Counted from the first letter of the stretch, positions 25,507 to 39,535 are shown. The stretch is 64,000 bases of DNA from Prunella strophiata (GCA_036583965.1 JAZBQD010000014.1:39480990-39544989); one strand, 5' to 3'. Notes: generated by a model from the sequence alone, not told the origin. Numbers and translations are program-made.

Positions 25507-28500
25507 GCAGTGTATTAATCTCAGTTTTTTCCATTGTTCCATAACACACTTTGACTTGTCTACATCTTTCTTAACTGAAGCAGAACAAATCTAGGAAGCC
25601 CACAGGAAAATTTGTTTGGCTCCTTGTTTGGAAAGTCTCTTTATTTAAAAGAAGCAAAATAAACAAAATAAGTCCCAGGACTTTGATTTCAGAGAAACTA
25701 GTCTGGCTGCATAGTAAGTAAGAAAGCTATGGATTGCCCTGCCATGATTGGAATAATATGTGCAAATCCATCACAGAATGAACAGGATTAGAAATCTAAA
25801 GTAAAAAACTACAATTACAGGGAGCCATGTACTTCAAACAAACATCCAACAAAATTTGCATGTCATGAAGGAATGCTGTGCTCCTCCTCCCCCCAGCTCT
25901 CAAAACAGGGCTGGCAAAGGAACAACTGATGCAACAGATTCAACACAACTCTGAAGTGGCTTCAGCTTTAAACTTTAGGTGAACTGAGTATCTCAAACTG
26001 CATCTGAGCACTGCACCCCTTGGGACCAGGGTTATTCCCCTTGGAAACAGAATGTATTCCAGGGGGGCATTTTTTGTTTTGGGTAAGGAGCAGGACAGTT
26101 CACAGAAGCCTTGGGTAGAAGAGAGAAGTTGGCTGTTCCTGATGGATTGCCAAAGGCCAGCAAAAAGATTTTCAAGTGTGTTTGTCTTTTCATCTAGCTA
26201 CTGTGACACCCCCAGTCTAAGAGACACCTTAGGTACTTCCAAACTTAATTTTGACTATATGTGAATACATCTACATTTGCCCTCTAAATTTGTCCCTCTT
26301 TGATGCTGCCTGGATGTGGGACACACCTCCTTGCCCCACAGCATGCATTTTTTAGAGATAACCCAGGTGGACATAGAGATTATGGCCAAAGATGGTGCAG
26401 CAGGGTCTGTGTCTGTTCAGCCTGTGCCTACAAGATCTACCACAGTGCTTGCTGATGGTGGTACATGGCTGATGCTGAATCCAAAACTGTGCTCCAAAAG
26501 GCACCACAGAACACAGAAGTATCATGACAGTGTGGGCAGCAGAACAAGTCCCAAAATATAGGTCCTCCAGCCTGTTCCTGTGGAGAGTGTAAATGTAGTT
26601 TTTAGTCTGTATTTTACTTTGGCCTCTGGATATATAGGCTGATATTTGCATGAGATATTAGACAATATTTTATTATAACAGTGTCTTGAAGTGGAAACCA
26701 CATTTTGAAAGAGTTCATAAAGCAAAGCAAAGTAAAAAAGTTCTTTTATGTCTCCAGGAGAAGCTAAAGCACATGTATTTCTATCATAACTGAAATCCAC
26801 AATAACCTGTGTGTGCTGAGCAGTGTTTCACAGCCTAGGAAGAAATAATTTTAGAAAGCCACAAAGACAGTATCAACCCCACACAATCCTAGAAAATGGA
26901 TGCCTTCCTCTTCAGAAATCATGCTATAAATCCACATAGACTTTCAAAGAGATCCCAGACATGCTTCAGCAACAGACTGAATTTAAAAAAAACAAAACAA
27001 AACAAAACAAAAAAAACCTCTTGCTGCTTTTAAGTGCCTCCAATGCTGCAGGATTCTTTCTGGTTTTAAATAGAAAATCTATATGCACCAGTGGCATTCG
27101 ACTGTTCAGAAATTGTCTTGCTGAAAATAAAGAAATTTCCAGAAAAGCAAGTCCTTCAGCAAGTTCTCTAGTTCTCACTACTAAAAACATGGATAGTAAA
27201 AAGAAGGGACCACATCCTTTGGTGTTCTCTAACAGATGAAACAGTAAAAATTCTGAATTAAGAGGGAATAAACAGTGTTTGGGTTAATCAGCCAGGATCC
27301 CATGGAGCAGAGGGGTGCCTGCAGCAGGAGCATGTCAGCCAGACCTGCCTGGAAATGTAACAGGCTAAATGCACTTGAGCATGGCTGAGGGGAGATGCTG
27401 TTCATGAAACCCAAACACTGGCATGGGTCCCACATCAATCCTTTAGTGCTCTCTTGCTCACTGAGGTGTAACAGTTCTTTCTTTTTGGGACTTAAAGGTT
27501 TTTAACTTCAGTGTTTAATGTTAAGAAGGTTATAAATTTTTCATTCTCTACGTTTTGCTACCAGAGGAGGTCCACAGGTTGCAGTTCAGATTTTACCGTC
27601 CAGGTAGAGTCCTGCCTTCCTCTATTTAGATGTGTGGCTGTGAGCCCCTGTTAGCCCTGTCTTCCTTAGGCTGATTGACTCCAGCCAGCAGCCAAATACC
27701 CACATGCCACTCACTCACTCCCCTTTCCCAAGGGATGGGGAGGAAAATCAGAGGAAGACAAGAAGACTCATGGATGGAGAAAAAGACAGGCTAGTAAGTG
27801 AAGCACAGGCTGCTCGTGCCAGCAGAGCAGGAACCTGCTGATGACTGAGGCCCAGCAGACCAGTCTGCAGTGCTCAGGAAGGAGAAAATCACAATTTCAA
27901 GGATCTCAAACTTCACATATGAGATTTTCCTTTGTGTTTGAGAATCATAGGCAGTGTCTGAGTTCAAGCACTACATCCAACACAGGGAGGATTTAAATTT
28001 AGCCCTCCTGTTTACACAAAGACCATCAGCAGAAGAAGAAGGTAGTGATGGCTTAGGAGCCAGCATTATGATTTCATTACCTTTGTTCTCTGTAACCAGA
28101 ACAGAGTCCAAGCCATACACATCCTTGAGGCTTGAAAAGGGCCAGCCTTCAGCCAAGCTGAAAACGATTGACTGAAGTCAGCTGGGAGATGACTCGAAAG
28201 AGAAAAATGTTAATTAGGAGATATTTAAGAATATTTCACTAGATGCTAAGAAAGCCACAATACCACAGTTGGAAAAGAAGGCTGTGATGGTTACAAAATA
28301 ACTTGACTTAGTAGAAGTGCAAAATAAGCTAAAAACATGAAGAAAGAGAAGGAAATAAGACATTAATGAAAGGATGAAGTGATAACAATTAGTACAGCTT
28401 AGGAATAAAAAGCTAACAAGAGAAACAAAGACAGCTAGAATTTTATAGGTGACATGTGTAAGAACAAAAAGAAAAGGTCTTTAATAGACCAAAACAAAGA

Positions 28501-30790
28501 AACCTGATGATGGTGCTGGTTTATTACTGAAGGGATGTGGTGGTGCTGCTGTCACAGAAGACAGTGATTTATGTGGGAAGAGAGCCTATGGAGAGCAATT
28601 TTTTCCCAACCCTTTCACAAACACTTGAACTTGAAGACTTAAATCCTCCCATATATAGACTTCAATCTTCCTGTATCTTTTTTGTCTCTTTTTTCCCTTT
28701 CTACACTTAACCAGTAATGCTTGGTACTTTTCCACTTTCTACCTCAGTCTCATATCATAGGTTGCTGACAGGAAAGCTGAACACAAGGCTAACTCCTTGC
28801 CCTATTCATGCAGCCTCCATATAACTTTCCTGCCTTTGGGAGGCTCAGCTGAGTTCAGCCAGCACCCTTTTGACAGAAAACTAACCTTGGCAAGTGTCTG
28901 CTAGCACCATTTCTTGCTCAGCTTCAACTTATGCCAGGAGAGGGACCAGAGGTCCTACAGATCCATTTGTGATTTCCCTGAGGGTGTGTACCCCAGCATG
29001 CATTCTTTGCTTTGGAGAAGATTCTGGAACTGACTCTAGCCAGACAAGGCTAGCAGAAAAGCAGATCCTGACACCAGTTTTTAGATCCCAAGGCTGCAAG
29101 ACCACTATGTTGCTCTTGTATTACTAACAGCTGGTTAAGATGTCATACCAGTGCCAAGAGATCATGGAGGTGCATAAATGAACTGGAAACTGGATAAATT
29201 AGGTAGAAATGAAGGATGGAAACCCCTCTCAAATGACTGTCCAGTACTGCAAGGTCCTGTATGCAACCCTGCTCTAGTTGAAGTGTTTTCAGTGATGACC
29301 AAAAGAAAGAAAATGGGAGACAGAGAGCCCCAGAAAGCACACTGCCCAAGGGGCACCATGTGAGTCCCATGGGCAGCAGCTGGATGTTATCTCCTCTGTG
29401 ACTCGGTGTTGTGGGTACTGCTCCTTCCCACAGAATCCTGTAGGAATCTTCCAAATCTCCTAAACAACAAGTTTCTAATTCCTGTGGCACAGCACAGCTC
29501 ACAGAGCAGAGGAGGGGGGGGAAGTCTATTTGGCTGATGAGACAGGACCCCCCCCCCAGGACACATTTAGAGGGCTGGACCTCACACAGAGGCCAGCCAC
29601 AGGCTTCTCCATGCTCCCTTGGCAGAAAGCAGAGGTTTGAGCAGAGATCCTTGCACTGCATTAAGACTCTCAGGCTCTCCTGCTGAAACAGTTTCTATTT
29701 GCTTAAATTAAGTACTTTTCTGGACAGGACTAAAAATGTGGAGATTCCAAGATGAGCTGTGAGAATAACTAAAGGCTATTTGCACTTAGATTAAGGCAGA
29801 GAATGCTGACATTGTATGTGCATACCTACTTAGGCACATCTGCTGCTGGAAGGTGTTTCTCCTCTGAGATACTGTTAGGAATTTCCATTTAAATAAATTC
29901 AGAAAATAAAGCCCACAATCCTATTAAACATGACAGACATCAGCTGAAGGGATTGACCATGCCTGGAAACCAGGCTTTGCAGAAGAACAGGTTTGGGTTT
30001 ATCTCCCCCTGTGTTCTTCAGTGGTAGACTTGTAAGGATGTTAAACAGAGAATCACAAGAGTATCACAGAGGTCTATTCCAGTCTTATCACACATGGTGG
30101 AGGATAACAAGAAATTCACCTAGTGGTACCTTTCACTCCAGTAACCCCCCACCCTTTTTTGAACATTTTTTTAGATTTGTAGGATCCTACCTAGCTTACA
30201 CTCAGAAATATTCCCAGCTCTGTCCAGCTTCTCCAGGCAAGCTCCCTTCCCTCCTCTCTCTCTGGCTTCTTCACTTGTTGTTCCAAGGACAATGCATTCC
30301 TTTACTAAGGCTTTGAAATTTGGAACAGGAAGATAAAAGGAAAAATATCCTTGGGTTTGGACTAAACCAAAAAGAAAATTGAGCAGAACTTTGTCAGGAA
30401 TATTGGACAATTTAAACAGATTACCTAGCTGGAGGCTCAGGGTGCCAAAGAAGGTAAATAACACAGCTGGCTGTCTGCTTTCCAATTGTCTAAGTTGGAC
30501 TTATAAATCACCACATGATAAAGAAAGCATTTCTGAAATTTTGGAAGGAAGAAGGACAAGAGAACTATAAAGACTAGCCAATGTTTTACAATTTCACAAC
30601 AGCAAAGGTGTTCAAAGCAGTTAATCTGAATTAGATACCCAGAAGGAATATTGCTTTAAACTCACAAAAACACAGCCTACAGGTGAAGTCCAAATCAGCT
30701 GTGCTGTGAACAGAGTGGCAAAATCTCAGAGAATGGTAGGCACCACCCCAGAAGTACAAGGACTATACAAATCCTGCCGGCATGTTGCAG

Positions 30791-30833
30791 AGTCCCAGTA
30801 AAGACCCTTCTTTGGAAAGGGTCTTTTTGGACT
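30791..30833. other. Compact inverted repeat (hairpin)
   Basis: AAAGACCCTT (30800-30809) pairs perfectly with AAGGGTCTTT (30817-30826) across a 7-base loop. An outer AGTCC (30791-30795) pairs with GGACT (30829-30833) across a small asymmetric internal bulge. The structure is directly visible; any function, such as a small RNA, is speculative. Confidence 0.6.
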
Positions 30834-33800
30834 GGCAGTCACAAGGGGTTTTTTTTGGTGGGGGAGAACGATTTTTAATGGCATCCTACACTTTTGGCAC
30901 CTTCACAGCCATTGTTCACTCCAGAGGAAGTTTGCTCTCCTCTGAAATGTAAAATTTGTCTGTTTTTTAAAAGCTCAGGGATGGTGTGTAACAGAAATTG
31001 GTCAATAAACCACATAACTAAGCCTAACTTCTCCCTTTTCAGTGACAGATGGACTTACTAATGTGGAAATGTCATGACTACATAACAGCCCCAATGTTCA
31101 TTAACATTTAACAAAGAGTAAAGAATACTTTATGCCATTGGCATAATTTCCAAACTCTCAAGGACACTGAAAGCACGAAGCAAAATTCTTATTAATTTCA
31201 TATGATGATGCCTCCTCAAGTACCCTCCTTTTCTACTGTGCCTGCAACTCCCCTTGAAATAAACAGGGAATACCTACCTCATAAAAGGCACAGTAAAAAC
31301 CACAAGCCAAAATGTATATCCTCTGGTGGATAATTCACCAGAGATAATTTTGCCCTTAGGTCCTCAAATATCCTGGTTTACTGTGCCTACAACAGCTTTA
31401 TGACAAGGAAGGATCTTCATTTCTTCCAAAGAAAAGCTTTCAACTGAATTTTAAAGAAAAAGGGGAAAGATTACAAAGAAAAGCACTATGGGGATGAGAA
31501 ACTGACTAAGGTGAGGGAAATTAGTTAAAGCTAAAAAATAAATAAACCTAAACCATTCAATTTTTAGGCCATTCCACAAAATGTAGATGTCAAAGGGCAA
31601 GGGTTTGAACAGCAGATTTTTGCAGGGACATGCTCAGGAGAAGCTTATTCAAATAACATATGGGAGCATCCTGATACTGTGAACCAGGGGAAGATTATTA
31701 CTAACATGCCAGAAGCATGACTGTATGCAGAACTCTCAGATACGGCACATATTACAAAAAAAACCCAAAAACCATGGGTTTCTCAAAAGTAAATAAATAT
31801 ATATTAAATTGATAGTTTCAGCTTTAGTACCCAAGCAACAAAATGTGCAGTTAATCAGATATTGGAAGGAACAAATCCCACAGTTATTACAAAATTGTAG
31901 AAGTGTCTTAAAGACAGTGCCATTTATGGACACTAGAGGTTACTAGCTTGTAACCCAAGAGGAATCTTCTTTTTGTTTTGAATTGGTTGTTTTTGAAGAA
32001 AAAAAAGCAATTTTTATGGTTGTATTTGAGCCTGGAGACAACGGTGAAGGGATTTAACTTTTTGTTGGCTTTGGCTCACTGTGTTGTACTAAGTAAATTA
32101 TTGAACTTTACTCTGCCAGTCTGTTTTGAATGATAATCATCAGTAACTTCTATCTGTGCAAACTTCAGACTGTACTGCAAATCATTTGTTTGTCATTTGC
32201 CATCAGTATCAGACTGGCCATAATGAAATGTCCCCTTTTTTATCCTTTTTGATGCCACACTATTGGTACTGAAAGAAATAACAGTGAGGATAGCAATCAT
32301 GGTATACAGAGGTCTGTAGACTCTCCATCTGTCCAAATCATTCTTTCACAAAACAAACAAAAAAAGGACCAGTTAGTTTTGTTGGTAGTGTTGTTGTTTA
32401 CCTTCAGAGTAGCTGAGGCAATACATTGGTTTAGCTATCTCTGAGGCAAGGTGCCTGACAGGGCTCAACAGGCAAACAAAACAGAAATGTGTGGGAAAAA
32501 ATAGAATAATTTGATTTTGGTCTTGTTGTTTTTTTTTTGTGTTTTTTTTTCTATTGGTATTCAGGTTTATTTACTTTGCTTTCCATTTCTTCTACTGCCA
32601 TGTTGCAGCAATCTTTCCTCACCTCCCCTACTCCCACCCCAGCCAAGCCTTGCCATGGCCTTTCTCCTCTCCTGTCCCAGGGGTGCTCCTAACAGCCTGT
32701 TAATTAAGTAGTAACCCTGTGCTGACAAATTCCCTGTTGGTGCCAATGTGAAATACTGAATAGCATCAGAAACTTCTGAGCAAATAGTTGGATCAAAGTC
32801 AGAAAGCTTCCTGTTGAACCCAAGATGCCTGTGAGTGACCAAAAGAAAAGAAAAAAAAAAAAAAAGAGAAAGGAGATATTGGTTTTTGCTCAAGTTACAG
32901 CAAACTGTTAATTGACCTAGGGATTATTGCAGAAAGGAAGGGCAAAATCTAATGCAAAATAAGAGGCATATCCCTATTCTTCTCAAACAAGCCACTCCTC
33001 CATCTCTTCAGGCCTTCTTTAGCCCTTAATGACTTTCTTATTTACTTGATCTGTGCATTGTAGTCTCATTTTACACTTCTCAGAGCACCCCTAACCTGGG
33101 AGATCATTCTAATTCTTTGTTAGAAAACCAGCAAATACTAGAAGAACACTGGTATTTTCTAAAATGACCAATATCTGCCTTAGGTTTCAGGTGAATCTGA
33201 GTAGCTGTTCTAAAAGCAACTCAAGTTTTGGTTGCACTGAGCCCTTTTCATCCATTTAGCAAATGCCAGGAGCCTGCCTGTTCTGTGGGCAGCTCAGTGC
33301 TCAGACAAACACATATGTGTGCCAGAAGGGAAGGACAAACTCCCCTTCTCTAACAGTCAAGTTTAGGGTGAAGAAAACCACTCCCACTCTTCTCTCAAAA
33401 GTAAAATGCCAGAGGATTGGGGTGTTCCAAGCCAATTGAGGAGGGCTTTTTCAATGATCTAGAACATTGCAAAAACAGAAACTGGAAATCACAATGCTTC
33501 ATTAAAAATGTGAGTATGAAGTATTGACAACAATGTGAAACTTTTTGCTTTATTTTACTTTAACTAAATCTGGGAAAGTCTACCCAGAATGTTTCAACCC
33601 CTTTTCTTACAAAATATGAGTCCACTTTTCCTCTCAGCTCTATACTCCACTCTGGGACCAAATCAGCCTTGTTTCCCTGTGTTACACTTCTACACACATA
33701 GAATCTGTTCTGAGTAATGCAGCAGTAGGCAGTGCTCAAAATCATACTGCCAGCTGCCCTTCTTTTTTCCAAAAGCTCTGTGCAGCCCTACAGAGACCTT

Positions 33801-33979
33801 CCCCCAAGCACAGCTTCCCTACAGAGAGCTCTGTGACTTCCAGATAAAGGGATTTTGCTCATCAGCTTGGTTCTGGCTTTCCATTTTGCTCTGAACAACA
33901 GCAAACCATAGAGCAACTTCTTCTGTGTCACAGCCCATGTCACAGTTGAGATGGGCTCAATACACAGAGTATCACCATA

Positions 33980-34335
33980 CAAACTCAGAAAGCTTCAACC
34001 CTTGCAGGGTAACACCACACCACCTCAGAAGGCTTTAGGCATCTGCCCATACAGAACAACATCCTCACACTCCAGGAGGCTGCAGGTATCTGCCCTTCTT
34101 GTTCTTTAGCCCAACCTTTCATGCTCCTCATGCTCATGCACTGCCCCTGTGTGCCTTTACTGACTGGTCAGTAACCTCAGCACTCCTGTCTCACTGCTCT
34201 CAGTGCTGCTCACCTGCTTCTCACAGCTGTACCCCTTGGGGATGAGGCTCAGCCCCAGCCCCACTCCCAGCTACCACAAACTCTGTGCCTACAGTTCCAG
34301 GACTTTCTGCTGTTCAGCATTCTGGTCTCAGACTA
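33980..34335. repeat. Possible old LTR-derived block
   Basis: The block has higher GC than its flanks and internally similar phrases (cagaaggctttaggcatctg and ccaggaggctgcaggtatct). Further segments (catgctcctcatgctcatgc; gatgaggctcagccccagcc) resemble text seen in bird retroviral LTRs. I could not define edges, orientation or a family, so this is a weak call. Confidence 0.25.
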
Positions 34336-36344
34336 AAACCTGACATGGTAAATCAGAGTGGCCTCTGATTTACCTCTGATGTCCTGTGGTTTGGACACCC
34401 ACAGCTCTCCACAGGCTTTGTTATTGATGGTGGCAGTTCCTGGCTGGACAGATGCCAGGGGGATGCTCCTTCCCTAGAAAACCTCTTGCTTTCCCTGTAG
34501 TCCTGTTCAATCTCTTGCTCCCACTGCTGTGCTGTCTAGGTGGTGGGTCTAAACCACTGCAGGATGTTGTGAGACTAAAGCCAGGGAGGCAGATTTCCTG
34601 TAGTCCAGCCTTAAAATCATATTCCCTGGTGAGAATATACAGAAAATGCAGGAAAAGGAGGTGCTTACCTGCAAGGGCAGCATTACCAGCCTCAAGAGCA
34701 GCTCCCCATTTCCTCCAAAGAAAACAGCAACAGTGTAGATGGAAGCATCCCACAGACCAGTTGACATAGGTGAAGGGCTGCACAGAACCAGCAGCTCAGG
34801 CTGGAAGCTTAACTGGATTTAGAGGGACACTGTGCCCAGGGAGGATGGGCAAGGGACACCTTACTGGCATCTCTCTGCTTCTTTCAGTAGGCCCAAGGAC
34901 CTTACAAACACCAAGGGAAGATGGAGTCCATCCTTGCTCAGCTGAGATCACCATTTGAAGGCAACTGAGGACCTAAGCTGACACCCTCCTCCCATCCTGA
35001 GCCGCCTTCACTTCAAGCAAGATCCTATGGTGCAAGCAAACTAAAAATCTGCATCACAGCAATGTTACAAACTATTACAAGAGCCAAAAAGAGAGCCTGG
35101 AAATACCACCCAGACAACAGAGTTCTATTGCAACACTTAGTCTGAGAGCAACAACTTCAGGGATTAGTGCATGTGAGGCATTCTCCACCCCAGCCCTTCT
35201 CTGCATGGGAGTAGTGAGCAAAACATCATGAAAAATACATTTCATCTGTAATGATCTGCATGTGTGAATGGCAGAGCTCGAAAATCATGTGGGCATGTTC
35301 TGCCTGACAGAAAAGCAAGCAGGACTTATTCTCTGCTCTGGATAGAGTTCAAAAGCTGGTGAACAATCAAGATGCAACCTATCAATCCCTTTTCCAATTA
35401 GTCAGTCCATTGTGTGAGAAAAGGAGAAGATAAAACCAGGAGTTCCTTTTTGTTTTCTACACATATGTCATGACTTTTCATCATCATCAAAGGACCTTCA
35501 TCAAAGCTTTCCATACTCTCCAACAGAACCTCAGAGTGGAGCACACCTCTGAGAGAAAAAATAACTGTATTTCACTCACCATTCACAGTCTGACTGCAGC
35601 AGATTTCCAGTGCTTCCATCATCTCTAAACATCAGTGAAACATGCAGACAGAAGAAATTTTACAGTGAGGAATTTTAACCTGCAGCTAGCTCTGTAGCAG
35701 TGTCAGCTGTGCAATGATTCCCTTCTAAGACTTGTATTTTACTGGAGCAATTCCAGCAAGGCCAAAATATAGTCTCAGATACAAACTTTAGGTGTTTTCT
35801 AGGAAAGGGAACCAGAGCACAGGTCACTGTACCAGAAAGGAAGGGAAGAGGAAAGCCATGCCCACCTCAATCCTCTCCAGGGTGGAGCATTGCCCTCACT
35901 TTCCTTCAAGCTTCTGCTGTTTCTCATTCATCTTTTACTCTGAGAATGATTCTCTTCAAGAGGCAGGTCATTTATTTGCTGCTGCCAACCTGAATAACAA
36001 CTACTTTCTCAATTTTGAAGGACAGCAAGACTTTTTAATGCCAGAATGCTAACAAATCATTCATATATAACACATTATACCTCCAAGATCACCCAGAATC
36101 CAAATACAAGTAACAGCTTTGGGAGAACTTTTTTCCTTCTGATGTTCAAACTTTCAGCAAAAACTTTCTCAAATCTAAGAGAGCTAGAAACAATGTCCTC
36201 TTCTGGTCTGGGGTTTGGGGTGGGGAGTGTTTTTGTTGGTATAGTTTGATGTTGTCAGCTAAGGCTCAAAAAAATCCACCAACAGAGAAAAGTCCACAGT
36301 GTTGATATGTAATGGACAGGGCTTGTAACAGAGGGGAAAGACAC

Positions 36345-36488
36345 AAAAAAAAAAAAAAAAAACAAACAAAAAAAAAAAAAAAAAAACACCCCAAACCAAA
36401 CAAACAAAAAACCTACAAAAACAAACAAAAGCAAAGCAAAACAAAACAAAACAAACCACCAAAACCAAAACAACCCACCCCACAAAAC
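36345..36488. repeat. A-rich low-complexity tract with (AAAC)n
   Basis: Two long A runs are followed by degenerate AAAC/AAACC repeats. The tract generates the lysine-rich + strand and phenylalanine/valine-rich - strand frames in this interval, which are not genes. Confidence 0.9.
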
Positions 36489-36853
36489 TTCATGAGGAGA
36501 AAAGTAGGCATGAAAAGGAAAAAAAAAGGAACTTGTGGCTGGTTTATAATAGGAGTGTACTTGTCAGAAGTGGCCTTGTTGATCACCAGATACTGCACTT
36601 AGGTCCTTGCAGTGTACTGGAGATAAACCACTCAGTTCTCTTCTCCTGGATGTCTAGAGACACATCACAGGTGTTGTGTAAGAAGAAATAGATGTGAAAT
36701 GGAAAGCTGGATAAATGAAATATTACCTGCAGGTCAGGTACCATTGTGGGTTTTTTCTGCCTTTTTTTTAAATCAGCTCTAGAAAATGCTTTTGATCTTT
36801 TCAGGGATGAAAGAAGGGTGGAAAAGGCGGGCAGGAGGGGAGAATAGATGAGG
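36489..36853. other. Spacer between A-rich tract and GGGAA array
   Basis: Ordinary non-coding sequence that becomes progressively purine-rich towards its right end. No feature was recognised. Confidence 0.6.
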
Positions 36854-37506
36854 CAGGAGGGAAGGGAAGGGAAGGGAAGGGAAGGGAAGGAAGGGAAGGG
36901 AAGGGAAGGGAAGGGAAGGGAAGGGAAGGGAAGGGAAGGGAAGGGAAGGGAAGGGAAGGGAAGGGAAGGGAAGGGAAGGGAAGGGAAGGGAAGGGAAGGA
37001 AGGGAAGGGAAGGGAAGGGAAGGGAAGGAAGGGAAGGGAAGGGAAGGGAAGGGAAGGAAGGGAAGGGAAGGAAGGGAAGGGAAGGGAAGGGAAGGGAAGG
37101 AAGGGAAGGGAAGGGAAGGGAAGGGAAGGAAGGGAAGGGAAGGGAAGGGAAGGGAAGGAAGGGAAGGGAAGGGAAGGGAAGGAAGGGAAGGGAAGGGAAG
37201 GGAAGGGAAGGGAAGGAAGGGAAGGGAAGGGAAGGAAGGGAAGGGAAGGGAAGGGAAGGGAAGGGAAGGGAAGGGAAGGAAGGGAAGGGAAGGGAAGGGA
37301 AGGGAAGGGAAGGGAAGGAAGGGAAGGGAAGGGAAGGGAAGGGAAGGGAAGGGAAGGGAAGGGAAGGGAAGGGAGGGAAGGGAAGGGAAGGAAGGGAAGG
37401 GAAGGGAGGGAAGGGAAGGGAAGGGAAGGGAAGGGAAGGAAGGGAAGGGAAGGGAAGGGAAGGGAAGGGAAGGAAGGGAAGGGAAGGGAAGGGAAGGGAA
37501 GGGAAG
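36854..37506 (+). repeat. (GGGAA)n polypurine satellite-like array, about 650 bp
   Basis: This is an almost uninterrupted run of the pentamer GGGAA on the + strand, broken by four-base units GGAA and, near 37371 and 37407, GGGA. The spacing between successive GGAA interruptions is often 29 bases (five GGGAA plus one GGAA), for example around 36999, 37028, 37057 and again 37070, 37099, 37128, 37157. This suggests expansion of a 29-base higher-order unit. All frames are open: EGKGR on the + strand and PSLPF on the - strand. These 240-310 codon frames are artefacts. The G3-A2 spacing fits the G-quadruplex rule, and the polypurine strand could also form triplex DNA. Confidence 0.97.
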
Positions 37507-39535
37507 ATGCCATGGAGACATTGCAGGATGGCATAAGCCAAACCCAGAACATTTGTTTATGACACAAATCCTTCCCTGGAGACCAGCAACAACTTCTGGG
37601 ATCCACAGCCAGTGTCAGCACCAGTGGCACTGCAGGGTGACCTGCAGGCAGGTGAACATGGTGAAAACCAACCACCTGCCTGCATGAGCTGTGCAGTTGC
37701 AGCTTCATTACAGTGAGGATGCTTCCAGCTCACTTTTCCCTGATACTGAACTCCAGCAAACACCAGCCTTGCATGTGTTTGTAGTGCTCTGGCCCCTCTA
37801 ACACATCATCAAGTGCTGCATGTGGCCTCAGAAGCCCAGAGACCATCAGCTTCTCTGCAAGCTGCTGCCTGAGGTGTTGTCACTTTCTGACAGGGAGGGG
37901 AATGGTTAGAGCAGGCTTGCCAGTACTTTAATTTCAACAGCAGTCAGTGCTCACCATGCAGACTGGTAACACCTGTAACTTAACAAATGTAACAGCCAAG
38001 TGCCTGCACACTGTGTCTCCTTGAAGGAAAAGATCTGCAAAAATCTGTATGTTCAAAATACAGATCCACTCCAGCTCAAAGTACAGATGGTATCTGAGCC
38101 AAAGGTGCTCAGGTCTCATTTCTGTACTCACTGCCAAATAGAAGCTCAAAAGCAAGTTGAGAATTGACACAGGAGATTTATTATGGGTTACCTCTAATAT
38201 AGATTTTATATTTAAATTACACAATTGGTATCTTTCATCCTTTTTTTATTAATCTAAAGAAATAAGCCTCAGGTTGAGACAATTCCCTGCACAGGGCCCC
38301 ATCCTCTTTTTACATAATTACTGTACAATGAAAAATCTAACCACACACAGGTGGTGGGTCCAGGTCTCCCTCATCCCTGTAAGAGGTCAGAACTCTAGGA
38401 CAGAGCTTTATACACTTCATGTTTTGAAGCCTTTCCAGTGGATGCACAGACCCATCTACAGCTATTTTTTAAACAAGGCTATGGTCTGCAACTTTGGAAA
38501 GGTCAATATCTTCCCCCCTTTCACCCTTGTCAAGCCACAGCTCACAGGATTAAACCCATGCATCCTGTGTAGATGGCACAGAGCCATGTTCTTGCATCTG
38601 GAACTCAACTTTCCATTGCCACCTCAACAGGAGCTGCAGAACATTCCCCAGTGTACTCTAAAACAGGGTATACTCAACAGTAAAGACATTTGTTCTTCAG
38701 GAGGGGAACCACTGGTTGGAACTGCCCAGTCTCAAGGATTCTGGTCATGGACATCACTGGCTGTACAAGAGAAAAAACAAATTCTGAGATAAAAGTAATA
38801 CCTTTCTTTGAAGTATATCTTGAAATGGTGATTAAAAGCAACTAATTGCTGAACTTCTCCAGACATTGCTGGACTAGTCACACTTGTTCTGATCTAGAAA
38901 TGACCACAATCTCTTTAGGCACATCTTGATTTAATGCCCCAAATCAGTCTGTTTCTGGCTCTGCCCAGACACATCAAGATCTTCCCTGTGTTGAATTTCA
39001 TTATTAAAAGGCAGGGAGGAGCTCTAGATACACCAGATCAATCTCAGATTTAATCAGAGTCCATTTTTCAGCTTCATTGGATTGCTCTCATGTGAAATAG
39101 CCAAGGGACACAGAGGTGACATAAGCAAAGGCAGAGTTCTAGGTACACTGGAAGTGCTGAAGCCAAACAGGGAAATTTTACAGAGCACCAAAGGCCACAG
39201 CTGCTGTGCAGTAGCTGGGCAAGGGCTGCATTTCTTTTTAAGCATCTTAATAACATCTTGCTCCTGCTTTAAGAGCCTAAGTCCTTAAATGGATAGAGGA
39301 TGCTTGTTTTCCAAGTGACCTGCATTCAGCTGGTGCTTTTTCCTGGCAGAAAACTGTCTGGTGCACATTCAGTGAGGCTGTGTCAAGCCTGTGTGCTGCT
39401 GCCTGTGCCTGGTCACAACAATTTGCAGAGCAAGCTGCTGAAAATCTGAGTTGCAAATCTCAGGCTCATATAATTTTGCTGGATGCTGACAGTGACTGTG
39501 TCTAGATCACACACCTACCTGAGCAGCCACCATGT
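37507..39535. other. Intergenic, no gene recognised
   Basis: Unremarkable sequence between the GGGAA array and a CR1 copy. The longest + frame (38274-38792) has no features suggesting a protein: no splice-consistent context, no domain and no known similarity. Confidence 0.55.

Larger units (their letters stand above)
24421..36340. other. Intergenic, no gene recognised
   Basis: About 12 kb of mostly AT-rich sequence. It contains an interrupted poly(A) tract (25467-25506), an A-rich tract at about 26985-27016, a C-run at about 29548-29557, a compact hairpin (30791-30833) and a moderately GC-rich block at about 33980-34330 with internally similar phrases that may be retroviral LTR-derived. Open frames are short, often antisense to one another, and match no protein I recognise. 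Confidence 0.5.

Noticed and set aside
36583..37708. Very long frames (240-310 codons) of PSLPF or EGKGR repeats on both strands
   Set aside because: They are translations of the (GGGAA)n array; a five-base repeat without stops is open in every frame.
38274..38792. 172-codon + strand open frame
   Set aside because: No domain, no conserved motif and no transcript signals; chance frame.
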